NCBI RefSeq assembly: GCF_016806065.1
Contig: NZ_CP032405.1
Coordinates: 434,001 to 498,000, forward strand
Reading direction: 5' to 3'
Length of the DNA: 64,000 nucleotides
Origin: Rhizobium rosettiformans
GTDB lineage: Bacteria > Pseudomonadota > Alphaproteobacteria > Rhizobiales > Rhizobiaceae
Shown: positions 38,286 to 47,598 of the stretch, piece by piece
Layout: each line of letters opens with the position of its first letter
Position numbering within the stretch: position 1 is the stretch's first letter
Position numbers and translations under genes: made by a program
The notes under the pieces: generated by a model
What the model saw: the letters and a program-made list of their open reading frames with translations, nothing else
What the model was told of the DNA's origin: nothing
The model's database searches: none

Positions 38286-38534
38286 ATGAGTCTCAACATA
38301 AAAGATCCCGAAGCACATCGCCTTGCTCAGGCGATCGCCCTTGCCACCGGGCAGAGTATGAGCCGTGTTGTGACCGATGCTCTGCGCGAGCGGTACGCGC
38401 AGCTTGAAAAGCAGAATGGCAAGGCTTCCGTCGACGAGCTTTTGATGATCGCAAACCGGGCCGCAGCGCTTCTGAAGCAGCCTTACGCCGATCACGCCGA
38501 GCTTCTCTATGACCAAGACGGCCTGCCGAAATGA
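38286..38534 (+). CDS. vapB: Type II antitoxin, VapB family
   Basis: 82 residues. MSLNIKDPEAHRLAQAIA followed by GQSMSRVVTDALRERYAQL is the ribbon-helix-helix-like DNA-binding start of PSK/VapB-type antitoxins; the rest should wrap the toxin. It overlaps the vapC start by four bases. Autorepression through the GGTAGAA repeats just upstream is likely. Confidence 0.85.
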   Translation: MSLNIKDPEAHRLAQAIALATGQSMSRVVTDALRERYAQLEKQNGKASVDELLMIANRAAALLKQPYADHAELLYDQDGLPK

Positions 38535-38920
38535 TTGTCGACACATCAGCCATGGTTGCAATCTTCTACGGCGAACCGGAAGCTGCCGGCTTCACGCGAC
38601 TGATCCACGACGCTGCAGTCACGCGGATCAGCGTCGCTAACCTTGTCGAGCTCTCCATGGTAATCGAAAAGCAGCTCGGCCCGGAGGGAATGAGGCAGGT
38701 CGAGGCTTTCTTCCGCCGCGCGGCAATCAGCGTTGAGCCAGTGACGGTCGAGCAAGGCAATCTGGCGCGGCAGGCCTTTCTCGATTTCGGCAAGGGCAGG
38801 CATAGAGCTGCACTGAACTTTGGCGACTGCTTTGCCTACGCCCTCGCCAAAGATCTCGATGAACCGCTGCTATTCAAGGGCAAAGACTTCACGGAGACGG
38901 ACATTCGCTCGGCAGCGTAG
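38531..38920 (+). CDS. vapC: Type II toxin, VapC PIN-domain ribonuclease
   Basis: 129 residues with the PIN acidic set: D4 in MIVDTSAMVAIFYGE, E40 in SVANLVELSMVIE, D99 in LNFGDCFAYALA, D119 in LLFKGKDFTETDI. VapC toxins cleave specific tRNAs or rRNA when free of antitoxin. All catalytic residues are present, so the module looks functional. Confidence 0.9.
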   Translation: MIVDTSAMVAIFYGEPEAAGFTRLIHDAAVTRISVANLVELSMVIEKQLGPEGMRQVEAFFRRAAISVEPVTVEQGNLARQAFLDFGKGRHRAALNFGDCFAYALAKDLDEPLLFKGKDFTETDIRSAA

Positions 38921-38964
38921 TGCTGCGATGAACGGATTTTTGGCCCCAGCATGGAAGGACAAGC

Positions 38965-39399
38965 ATGGCTGAGCACAGTCAGTTGCAGGGTATCCGCCGG
39001 CTGCGCGGCGGCTGCATGTGTGGTGCGGTGTCCTACGAAATCGCCGATCGCTTCCTCTATGCGATGAACTGCCACTGTTCGAAATGCCGCCGCACCACGG
39101 GCTCGGCCTTCAAGCCGATCGCCGGTGTCGCGGTCGAGGACTTTGCCGTGATAGCAGGTTCGGACGCTCTGTTTCGCCACGGCGATCCTGAGGGCATCCA
39201 TGACATGCACTGTCACACCTGCGGCTCCCTCGTCTATTCTTAGATCGCCGAAAACGGCAGCGTGAAGGTCCATATTCCCATGGGAACGCTCATCGACCCA
39301 CCCTCAATGAAACCCTCGATGCACATCTTCGTCGGCTCGAAGGCGCCCTGGTACGAGATACTCGACGACCTCCCGCAATTCGATGGCTTTCCGGATTGA
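38965..39399 (+). pseudogene. GFA-family (glutathione-dependent formaldehyde-activating-like) gene broken by one stop
   Basis: The frame starts at ATG 38965 and shows the GFA zinc-binding pattern: GGCMCGAVSYEI, then CHCSKCRRTTGSAF and HTCGSLVYS. At 39241-39243 an in-frame TAG interrupts it, but the same frame continues as IAENGSVKVHIPMGTL and HIFVGSKAPWYEIL to the stop at 39397-39399, a complete GFA C-terminus. With the TAG read through, the product would be 144 residues, a normal family length. So it is a recent single-base pseudogene, a sequencing error, or a read-through case. It follows vapBC and shares no operon. Confidence 0.8.
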
Positions 39400-39490
39400 A
39401 GAATGGAAAAGCCCAAGGCGGCTTCGCTCGTTGAGCTCCCGCCGCTTCTTGCAAACGGCGGGGGATTGCTTCGAGGAGGTGGATCGTCCG
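39400..39490. other. Spacer after the GFA pseudogene
   Basis: No gene recognised. Together with 39491-39861 this is the only gene-poor stretch between vapBC and the amino-sugar transporter; the rest holds the small ORF and terminator listed separately. Confidence 0.4.
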
Positions 39491-39628
39491 TCAGGGAATG
39501 AGTGCTGCGAGTAGATCAGTCTGGCCGAAGATCAAAACGATTGCCACAACAGCAATCGCAAAAGGACCTTTGGCCACCATTTCAGCAGCAGCAATCTTCA
39601 ATCGAAACTCATTCTGGGGTTCTTTCAT
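39491..39628 (-). CDS. Putative 45-residue single-pass membrane peptide
   Basis: Reading leftward from ATG 39628, with GAAAGG eight bases upstream, to TGA 39491. The product has a charged amphipathic start (MKEPQNEFRLKIAAAEMV) and one hydrophobic helix (GPFAIAVVAIVLIFGQT), ending ALIP. This head-plus-helix build is common in small membrane proteins. It lies alone, 174 bases downstream of the ABC ATPase terminator. No family recognised; expression is unproven. Confidence 0.42.
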   Translation of the reverse strand: MKEPQNEFRLKIAAAEMVAKGPFAIAVVAIVLIFGQTDLLAALIP

Positions 39629-39801
39629 TCAGAGCCTTTCGTTGCACCTTTCCACACCGAGTCATTTCGATGATGCTTAAGTGTCCCCGACAGGACAGTG
39701 GAAAGGCAAGAGGCTCCAAGGTTTTCCACGCTCCGACCAGATCTCTACAGTTTGCCGGAACTGCCGCGCGTCACTTTGAGGACCAGCTCTGGCACCCAAA
39801 C

Positions 39802-39827
39802 AAAAAAGGTCCGCCCGGAGGCGGACC
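39802..39827 (-). terminator. Rho-independent terminator of the amino-sugar ABC operon
   Basis: On the minus strand GGTCCGCC (39827-39820) and GGCGGACC (39815-39808) form an 8-bp stem with a four-base loop, followed by TTTTTT (39807-39802). It lies 35 bases after the ATPase stop at 39862. Confidence 0.9.
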
Positions 39828-39861
39828 AGGGGATTGGCCTTTGGCATGGCCGGGAGGAACT

Positions 39862-40992
<1,131 letters not shown>

Positions 40993-41092
40993 GACCCTCA
41001 GTCTCCATTGCCGTTCCCTCAAAGGACCGGCCAAATCCGCTTGATGAAATCCGCGGGCCGATCCCGGCCCGCGGAGCCTCGGTTGCCCGAGA

Positions 41093-42313
41093 TTACTTGT
41101 ACTGCTCGAGATCGGCAGCAGCCTTCTTCAGCGCGTCAGCAGGCTCAGCCTTGCCGGTAACGACAGACTGGACCAGTTCGATCATGACGTTCTGGAAGCC
41201 CTTGTAATCGGTGAACAGCGGCTCCGGACCACCATATTCGATGCCGTCGATGAACGGCTTCCAGAAGGGCTCATTGGCGACGAACTGGTCGACAACAGCA
41301 CCCGGTCGCAGCGGGGTGAGGCCAGCGCCGCCCTGCAGCTCGTATTCATGCTGGATATCGGTTGAGGTGATGTACTTGGCGAACTCGATCGCCTTTTCCT
41401 CGACGCCCGAACCCGAGAAGATCGCGAGGCTGTCGGTGATCAGCAGTGTGCCTTCACCCTGGGCCGACGGACCGCGCGGCAGCGGGGCAACACCCCAATT
41501 GATCTGGGTGTCCTTGAGGCGATAGGCAGCGCCCGAACCGGCCTGGATCATGCCGACCTTGCCATCGAGGAAGATGGCGCGGATTTCGTTCTGCTCATAG
41601 GCAGTCGCACCTTCAACGGAGTAAGGCGTGATGTCCTTGTAGGCCTGAAGGGCGGCGAGGACTTCCGGGCTGTCGATGACGATGTCGTCGCCGTCGATGA
41701 CCTTGCCGTTGTTCGTGTAAACCCAGTGCATGAACTGGTGCATGGTGTTGTCGAAGGTCTTGGCCGGCAGACCGTAACCGGCGATGCCGGTCTTTTCCTT
41801 GATCTGCTTGGCGAATTCGATTTCTTCGGCCCAGGTCTTCGGCGGGGTTTCCGGGTCGAGGCCGGCCTGCTTGAAGAGGTCCTTGTTCCAGTAGAGTGCC
41901 TTGGTCGAGAAGGCGATCGGAACGCCCCACTGCGTGTCGTCAAACGTGACGGTGTCGACGATGTTCGGGTAGTAGGAGGCCTTCTCCTCATCCGTCATCG
42001 GAACCGGAACGATCAGCTCGTTCTGGGCGAATTCCTTTAGCGTGCGCGAGCCGACATAGGCCATGGCAACCGGCGTGCCTGCGACGGCGAGCGTGGTCGC
42101 CTTGTCCTGGCACTGCTCCCAGCCGACGACTTCTGGCTTGACCTTCCAGCCTTCGTTCTTGCCTTCCCATTCGGCGATATACTTCTGATGGATCGGATCG
42201 ATCACATCACCGCAATAGATCCAGCTGATTTCCTGGTCCGCGGCAAGCGTGGTGAGCGCCGAGCTTGCGAGCAGGGCAAACGAGCCTGCGAGCATGGTCA
42301 GTTTTCTTGTCAT
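41093..42313 (-). CDS. Extracellular sugar-binding protein (family 1 SBP)
   Basis: 406 residues with a Sec signal peptide (TMLAGSFALLASSALTTLAA, cut before DQEISW) and AAGGGGAAC before the ATG. SBP family 1 features include GWEQCQDKATTLAVAGTPVAMA and TKALYWNKDLFKQAGLDPET. Predicted periplasmic receptor for an amino sugar or chitooligosaccharide because of the nag cluster; substrate not proven. Confidence 0.9.
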   Translation of the reverse strand: MTRKLTMLAGSFALLASSALTTLAADQEISWIYCGDVIDPIHQKYIAEWEGKNEGWKVKPEVVGWEQCQDKATTLAVAGTPVAMAYVGSRTLKEFAQNELIVPVPMTDEEKASYYPNIVDTVTFDDTQWGVPIAFSTKALYWNKDLFKQAGLDPETPPKTWAEEIEFAKQIKEKTGIAGYGLPAKTFDNTMHQFMHWVYTNNGKVIDGDDIVIDSPEVLAALQAYKDITPYSVEGATAYEQNEIRAIFLDGKVGMIQAGSGAAYRLKDTQINWGVAPLPRGPSAQGEGTLLITDSLAIFSGSGVEEKAIEFAKYITSTDIQHEYELQGGAGLTPLRPGAVVDQFVANEPFWKPFIDGIEYGGPEPLFTDYKGFQNVMIELVQSVVTGKAEPADALKKAAADLEQYK

Positions 42314-42376
42314 CGGTAGTTCCCCTTTGTTGACAGGTTGAAAGCGTCCGGTTGGCCCGAATTTGATTGGCAGCCC

Positions 42377-43237
42377 TTACTTCACCGCGCCGGCGGTCAG
42401 GCCGCTGACGAGGTAGCGCTGCAGGAAGAAGATCACGATCATGGCGGGTGCGATGCCGACGAAGCTCGCCGCCATCAGCTCGTTCCAAATGACCTCCTGG
42501 CGACCGAAATAGGCAAACAGCCCGATCGGCAGCGGCATGTATTCGGTCTTGGAATTGAAGGTCAGCGCGAAGATGAACTGCTGGGCGTAGGCGCCGATAA
42601 AGGTGGTGATGGCAACGACGGCGATACCCGGCATGGCGAGCGGCAGGACGACCCGGCGGAAGGTGTAGAAATAGCTGGCCCCATCGACATAGGCCGCCTC
42701 TTCGAGCTCCCGCGGGATGCGCATCATGTAGGTGCGCAACAGCCAGATGGCAGTCGGGATGAGGAAGGCCACGCCTGGCACGATCATGGCGAAGTAAGTG
42801 TTGAGCACGCCCATCGTCCGCATCAGTCGGAAGAGCGGGATGAGCAGGACCGCACCCGAGAACATGTTGACCGCGAGAAACGCTCCGAGCAGCTGGCCAC
42901 GGCCTTTGAACTCGAAACGAGCGAAGGCATAGGAAGCCGGCACCACGAGCAGAAGCACGATGAGCGTCGCAATCGTCGAGATGAAGAACGAATTGAAGAT
43001 GTAGCGGGCAAAGCCCGGTACACTCTCCCACATCGTGAAGTAAGCATCGAACGAGCCGTTTTCCGGCCAGAAACGATAGGGTGAAGAGAAGAGCTGGCTG
43101 AGCGGCTTCAGCGACACCAGGAAACCCTCGACAAAGGGCGCAAGCACGAAAGTCAGGAAGAGCGCGATGCCTGCATAGATGCCGACCAGTTCATACCAGC
43201 GATAGCGGTTGATCAGGGCTGTCTTATCGTAGCTCAT
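42377..43237 (-). CDS. ABC sugar transporter permease (MalG type)
   Basis: 286 residues from ATG 43237, overlapping the end of the MalF-type permease gene by four bases. Six helices, EAA loop EEAAYVDGASYFYTFRRVV then LPLA, C-terminus SGLTAGAVK typical of MalG proteins. Pore subunit of the predicted amino-sugar importer. Confidence 0.9.
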   Translation of the reverse strand: MSYDKTALINRYRWYELVGIYAGIALFLTFVLAPFVEGFLVSLKPLSQLFSSPYRFWPENGSFDAYFTMWESVPGFARYIFNSFFISTIATLIVLLLVVPASYAFARFEFKGRGQLLGAFLAVNMFSGAVLLIPLFRLMRTMGVLNTYFAMIVPGVAFLIPTAIWLLRTYMMRIPRELEEAAYVDGASYFYTFRRVVLPLAMPGIAVVAITTFIGAYAQQFIFALTFNSKTEYMPLPIGLFAYFGRQEVIWNELMAASFVGIAPAMIVIFFLQRYLVSGLTAGAVK

Positions 43238-44118
43238 CGGGCATGCTCCTGCGAAAGACGGCTGGTCACGCGGAAATAGGCGACACAGAAGATCGACAGG
43301 AAGATGCAGATCAGAACCGCGCGGGCAGCACCTTCGCCGTATTTCTTCGAGCCAATTGCCGTATGATAGGTGTCGATGATCATGGTGGTGGTCTCGCCGC
43401 TCGGGCCGCCCCGCGTCAGGATCCAGATGATGTCGAAGGAGTTGAAGGTCGAGATCAGCGAAATCATCGACATGGTGATCATCGCGGGCAGGATCAGCGG
43501 TAGCGTGATGCGGCGGAAGCGGTAGAAGCGTCCAGCACCATCGGTCCATGCGGCCTCGTAGAGATCCTGCGGGATCGCTTGCATGGCAGCCAGCATATAG
43601 AGCGTCACCATCGGCACGCCGATCCACACATCGGTGATGATGGTCGCCCAGAAGGCGGTGGAGCCATAGGCGAGGAATGCCACCGGACCATCGACCACGC
43701 CAGTGCGCTGGAGCACGCCGGAGATCATGCCGAACTGGCCGTTATACATCCAGCCCCACATGAAGATGCCGATCGCCATCGGTACGATCCATGGCGGCAT
43801 GGTCAGTACACGGAAGAGCGTACGACCGGGCACGGCCGTGTTCAGCATGGCCGCCCCGAAGGTTCCGATGATCATCTTGATCGCCACCGAGAAGAAGGTC
43901 CAGATGAAGGTCCTGACGATGACGGTGGCAAATGTGTCGTTGAAAATCTTCTCGTAATTCGTCCAGCCGACCCAGTTCGTCGTCCTGCGCAGAGACGCAT
44001 CAGTAAACGAGAGAATGAAGGTATCGACAAGCGGATAGGCGACGATGGCCGTGATGTAGAGAAGAGCCGGCGCTATAAGCAGCCAGGCGAAGATGATGGC
44101 GCTTTGGCGAGCTTGCAT
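43234..44118 (-). CDS. ABC sugar transporter permease (MalF type)
   Basis: 294 residues, about six helices (AIIFAWLLIAPALLYITAIV first). EAA loop EAAWTDGAGRFYRFRRIT then LPLI. It pairs with the downstream MalG-type permease. Twelve bases separate it from the dehydrogenase gene, so all five genes share one transcript. Confidence 0.9.
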   Translation of the reverse strand: MQARQSAIIFAWLLIAPALLYITAIVAYPLVDTFILSFTDASLRRTTNWVGWTNYEKIFNDTFATVIVRTFIWTFFSVAIKMIIGTFGAAMLNTAVPGRTLFRVLTMPPWIVPMAIGIFMWGWMYNGQFGMISGVLQRTGVVDGPVAFLAYGSTAFWATIITDVWIGVPMVTLYMLAAMQAIPQDLYEAAWTDGAGRFYRFRRITLPLILPAMITMSMISLISTFNSFDIIWILTRGGPSGETTTMIIDTYHTAIGSKKYGEGAARAVLICIFLSIFCVAYFRVTSRLSQEHAR

Positions 44119-44130
44119 CCGACCGCTCCT

Positions 44131-45315
44131 TCAAGCCGACCGAACGCGGGATGAGTTATCCGACGCGCCGTGCAGGCAGGCATCGAACTTCTCCCAGACC
44201 GGCTTCAGATCCACGACCTTGCGCCCGAGGCGTGCCTCGTCCATGGCAAGCGCCAGAATGCCGGCTTCGAGCGCATCGATTGCGGATACGGGCTGCTTTG
44301 CACCCGTCTGCACGAAGGCGATGACATCTTCGGCCATCTGCTCGTCCGCACCGTAGTGCTGCGACAGGGCGGACGGCGCCTTGTAGGTATTGGCAACCAC
44401 CTTTTCATTGGTGCGCGCATCATGCACATCCATGAAACCGCGGACGAAATCGCCTTCCGCCATGCCCTTGGAACCGATCACGCAGAAGCGGCGGAACTCG
44501 TCGGGCACATTGAGATTGGTATGGAAGGTCATCGACACGCCGTTCTCGTATTCGACGATCGCGGTCTGGAAATCGATGATGTCGCCATCGCTGTCGAACA
44601 CCTTGTCGGAGCCCTGCCAACCGCTCGGCTTGCGGTGATAGACGTTGAGATCGTTGACGCCGGAAGCCTCGGGCGCGTTCTCCGGCACGAAGCTCTTGCG
44701 GCCGCCGAAGCTTGCAACGAAGCGTGGGCGGGCACCGACGACACCGTTGTAAAGGTCGAGGTCGTGGCAGCACTTTTCCAGCATGAAGCCGCCAGCATAA
44801 CGGCCAAAACGACGCCAGTCGCGCATGAAGAAAGCGCCGTGATAGGGCTGGATATGCTCCGACGCCTCGATCGAGACGACATTGCCGAGCCGTCCCTCTT
44901 CCTGCGCCTTGCGCAAATCACGATAGAGCGGGGAATAACGCAGCACCAGACCGACCAGCAGGCGATCATGGCCGTATGTGTTGAGCAGAGAGGCAAGCGC
45001 ATAGCTTTCCTCGATGCTGGTGACGATCGGCTTTTCGGTGAAAACGGTCAGACCAGCCTCAAGGCCGAGCCGGATATGGTCGAGATGCAGGTGGTTGGGC
45101 GAACCGATCATCAGAAGATCGAAAGCCTCGCCGGCGATCAGAGCCTCGGGCGTCTCATAGGCCTTGCCGGGAGAGATACCATGCTCGTCGAGCGTCGCCA
45201 TGCCGGCTGGCGCCGGATCGACATAACCAACGATCTCGAAAGTCGGGTCGATCTCCTTGAACACCCGACCCAGATATCCAAGACGGAATCCGAGTCCGAT
45301 AATGGCGACCTTCAT
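44131..45315 (-). CDS. Gfo/Idh/MocA family oxidoreductase
   Basis: 394 residues. N-terminal Rossmann motif IIGLGFRLGYLGRVFK, the EKP cofactor-binding lysine in TVFTEKPIVTS, and later GGFMLEKCCHDLDLYN, where the His is often catalytic. NAD(P)-dependent sugar or sugar-derivative dehydrogenase. First gene of the amino-sugar importer operon, so it probably acts on the imported sugar. Similar dehydrogenases start oxidative routes of amino-sugar or glycoside breakdown; the reaction is not determined. Confidence 0.88.
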   Translation of the reverse strand: MKVAIIGLGFRLGYLGRVFKEIDPTFEIVGYVDPAPAGMATLDEHGISPGKAYETPEALIAGEAFDLLMIGSPNHLHLDHIRLGLEAGLTVFTEKPIVTSIEESYALASLLNTYGHDRLLVGLVLRYSPLYRDLRKAQEEGRLGNVVSIEASEHIQPYHGAFFMRDWRRFGRYAGGFMLEKCCHDLDLYNGVVGARPRFVASFGGRKSFVPENAPEASGVNDLNVYHRKPSGWQGSDKVFDSDGDIIDFQTAIVEYENGVSMTFHTNLNVPDEFRRFCVIGSKGMAEGDFVRGFMDVHDARTNEKVVANTYKAPSALSQHYGADEQMAEDVIAFVQTGAKQPVSAIDALEAGILALAMDEARLGRKVVDLKPVWEKFDACLHGASDNSSRVRSA

Positions 45316-45796
45316 GATGCATTCCCCTGGTTTCGTAATTATTTTTCGCAGACTGCGTCAAAAATCCAACATCGTCAACACAGGAAGCGAAATTCCCACG
45401 CCAGATGAAAATAGTTTTCACATCAGTCGTCGATATTGGATGAGGAGCGAAAAATCACCGTCCTTCAGCACCGCACATTCCAGCTTCGCGGCAAAAGGAA
45501 AGGCTTTTTGATTGGCCCCTCTCCAATCGTTAATTTAAGATACCAAAACTAGTCCAATCGTAAAGCCAGAACCCTCAGAATCTGAGGATAAATCTTGCAA
45601 ACGGCTGTTTTGGCGATGAAATTTCTGCGCTTCCCCATCATTGAACATGCTCTTTTCAAAACCATTTGCGAAATAGGTTTCGGGTTGGTATTGTTTTTGT
45701 AAGACCAGTGGGGGACAGAAACATGCCGATGTTGATGACGGGTTGCACATCACCCCTCCGCTTGCGGAAGATCGACCACAAGGCCAGAGGAACCGC
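45316..45796. promoter_or_regulatory. Divergent control region of the amino-sugar locus
   Basis: 481 bases without a recognised gene between the dehydrogenase (-) and the GntR regulator (+). It holds TGAAAATAGTTTTCA (45406-45420, 6-bp inverted arms), an AT-rich GTAATTATTTTTC (45335-45347) near the dehydrogenase start, a perfect 15-bp palindrome CCTCAGAATCTGAGG (45573-45587), and a GntR-type site near the + promoter listed separately. Confidence 0.6.
45685..45708 (+). promoter_or_regulatory. Candidate operator of the UTRA-type GntR regulator
   Basis: TTGGTATTG (45685-45693) and AAGACCAG (45701-45708) form an imperfect inverted pair with the TGGT...ACCA character of DasR/NagQ-like HutC-family operators. 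It lies about 90 bases upstream of the GntR start. Confidence 0.45.
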
Positions 45797-46564
45797 ATGA
45801 GCACGCCCCTTCCCCTGGAACAGCTTCAATCGGTTCGCGGCGGTCCGCTTTACGTCAAGCTCCGCAAGATGATTGAGGATGCCGTAGCCTCCGGTCGCCT
45901 CAAGCATGGCGACGCGCTGCCGGCGGAACGCGACATAGCGGAAGCCGCCGACATCAGCCGCGTCACGGTGCGCAAGGCAATCGATGAACTCGTGGAGGAG
46001 GGCCTGCTCGTCCGCCGACGCGGCTCCGGCACATTCGTCGTAAAACCAGTCCCGCGCATGCAGCAGCCTCTCAGTCAGCTGACCTCCTTTACCGAAGACA
46101 TGCGCCGGCGCGGCATGGTCGCAGGCTCCCGCTGGCTGAGCCGCGGGCTGTTTTATCCGACGGCCGAGGAAACCATGATGCTCGGTCTCGTCGGTGGCGC
46201 GCGCGTCGCTCGCATCGACCGTTTGAGAACCGCCAACGACATGCCGATCGCGCTCGAACGGACCAGCCTGCCGGACGATCTGCTGCCGGATCCGGATAAG
46301 ATTGAGGACTCGCTTTATCTCTGCCTGCTCGATGCCGGCATCCGGCCCGTCCGTGCCAACCAGCGGATCTCCGCTGTCCTCCTCAAGGACGAGGAAACCA
46401 AACTGCTTGGCGTTCCTCCCGGCTCGGCCGCATTGTCGGTACAGCGCATCGCCTATCTCGAAACCGGCCGCGTGATGGAAATGTCGCGCGCGCTTTATCG
46501 CAGCGACGCCTATGACCTGGTCGCCGAACTCGGCATCGGCTCGCCCATGAAGCCTCAAGACTGA
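45797..46564 (+). CDS. GntR-family (HutC/UTRA) regulator, probable amino-sugar sensor
   Basis: 255 residues from ATG 45797 with AGAGGAA upstream. N-terminal GntR winged helix (PLYVKLRKMIEDAVASGRLK; DISRVTVRKAIDELVEEGLL; RRGSGTFV) and a UTRA effector domain (LSQLTSFTEDMRRRG; RIDRLRTANDMPIALERTSL). This is the NagR/NagQ/DasR build that senses GlcNAc-6-phosphate or GlcN-6-phosphate. It heads the SIS-nagA-ROK operon. Confidence 0.88.
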   Translation: MSTPLPLEQLQSVRGGPLYVKLRKMIEDAVASGRLKHGDALPAERDIAEAADISRVTVRKAIDELVEEGLLVRRRGSGTFVVKPVPRMQQPLSQLTSFTEDMRRRGMVAGSRWLSRGLFYPTAEETMMLGLVGGARVARIDRLRTANDMPIALERTSLPDDLLPDPDKIEDSLYLCLLDAGIRPVRANQRISAVLLKDEETKLLGVPPGSAALSVQRIAYLETGRVMEMSRALYRSDAYDLVAELGIGSPMKPQD

Positions 46565-46575
46565 AAGTTTGCCCG

Positions 46576-47598
46576 ATGACCACAAAGATGCGTGAGGAGA
46601 TCGACGAGATCCCCGCAGCAGCCGCCCGATTGCTGGAAAGCTCCAGAACCGTGATATCAGAGGCGGCAAACGCACTGCGCGCCGAGGATCCCGGCGTTGT
46701 CGTGACCATCGCCCGCGGCTCGTCCGATCATGCGGCGCACTTCCTCAAATATGCGATCGAGCTGCAGATGGGCCTGCCGGTCGCCTCGCTCGGGCCCTCG
46801 CTCGCTTCTATCTATGAGGCCCCGATGAAACTCGTTAAAGCCGCCGCTTTTGCCGTTTCGCAGTCCGGCGCAAGTCCCGACATTGTCGCGATGGCCAGAG
46901 GTGCCCGCGATGGCGGCGCAACCACGGTGAGCCTGGTCAACACCTTGCCCTCGCCGCTCGCGGAGGCGGCGACCTTTGCTGTCGACATCAAGGCCGGCCC
47001 GGAGATTGCGGTCGCCGCCACCAAATCCTTCGTCAATTCGATTGTCGGCGGACTTGCCATCCTCGCAAGCTGGAGCCGGGACGATGCGCTGACCCGCGCC
47101 GTGGACGCCCTACCCGAGCATTTCGACAAGGCACTCTCCCTCGACTGGAGCGCCCTGCTCGATCCGCTGAAGTCGGCAGAGTCTCTCTACATGCTCGGCC
47201 GTGGCCCGGCACTTGCCATCGCTGCGGAAGCAGCGCTCAAATGCAAGGAGACCTGCGAACTGCATGCGGAAGCTTATTCCTCCGCGGAAGTGTTGCACGG
47301 CCCGGTCTCAATCGTCGGCCGCGATTTCCCCGTCGTCGCCTTTGCCGCCCGCGACAAGGCCGAAGCCTCGATTGCCGGGACCGTCTCGAAGCTCGCGGCC
47401 AGCAATGCCACCTGCTTCATCACCTCGGATCAGGCGACGGCCGGTCATAAACTGCCCTTCGTCGCGACGGGACACCCGATCACGGATGCGCTGGCCCTGA
47501 TCGTTCCCTATTATGGCTTTATCGAATCCCTCTCCCGTGCCCGTGGCTTCAATCCCGACAAGCCGGTCGCACTGAAGAAAGTTACCGAGACCCAATGA
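46576..47598 (+). CDS. SIS-domain aminosugar-phosphate deaminase/isomerase (NagB-II/AgaS-like)
   Basis: 340 residues with two tandem SIS domains and no glutaminase domain: VVTIARGSSDHAAHFLKYAI, FAVSQSGASPDIVAMARGA in the first; LYMLGRGPALAIAAEAALKC and EAYSSAEVLHGP in the second. Such GlmS-like proteins act as glucosamine-6-phosphate deaminases (NagB-II) in alphaproteobacteria lacking classical NagB. Product would be fructose-6-phosphate and ammonia. Its stop overlaps the nagA start. Confidence 0.87.
   Translation: MTTKMREEIDEIPAAAARLLESSRTVISEAANALRAEDPGVVVTIARGSSDHAAHFLKYAIELQMGLPVASLGPSLASIYEAPMKLVKAAAFAVSQSGASPDIVAMARGARDGGATTVSLVNTLPSPLAEAATFAVDIKAGPEIAVAATKSFVNSIVGGLAILASWSRDDALTRAVDALPEHFDKALSLDWSALLDPLKSAESLYMLGRGPALAIAAEAALKCKETCELHAEAYSSAEVLHGPVSIVGRDFPVVAFAARDKAEASIAGTVSKLAASNATCFITSDQATAGHKLPFVATGHPITDALALIVPYYGFIESLSRARGFNPDKPVALKKVTETQ

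Noticed and set aside
39498..39680. 60-codon + strand ORF
   Set aside because: It overlaps the better supported 45-codon minus ORF, has a weak start site and no protein-like character.
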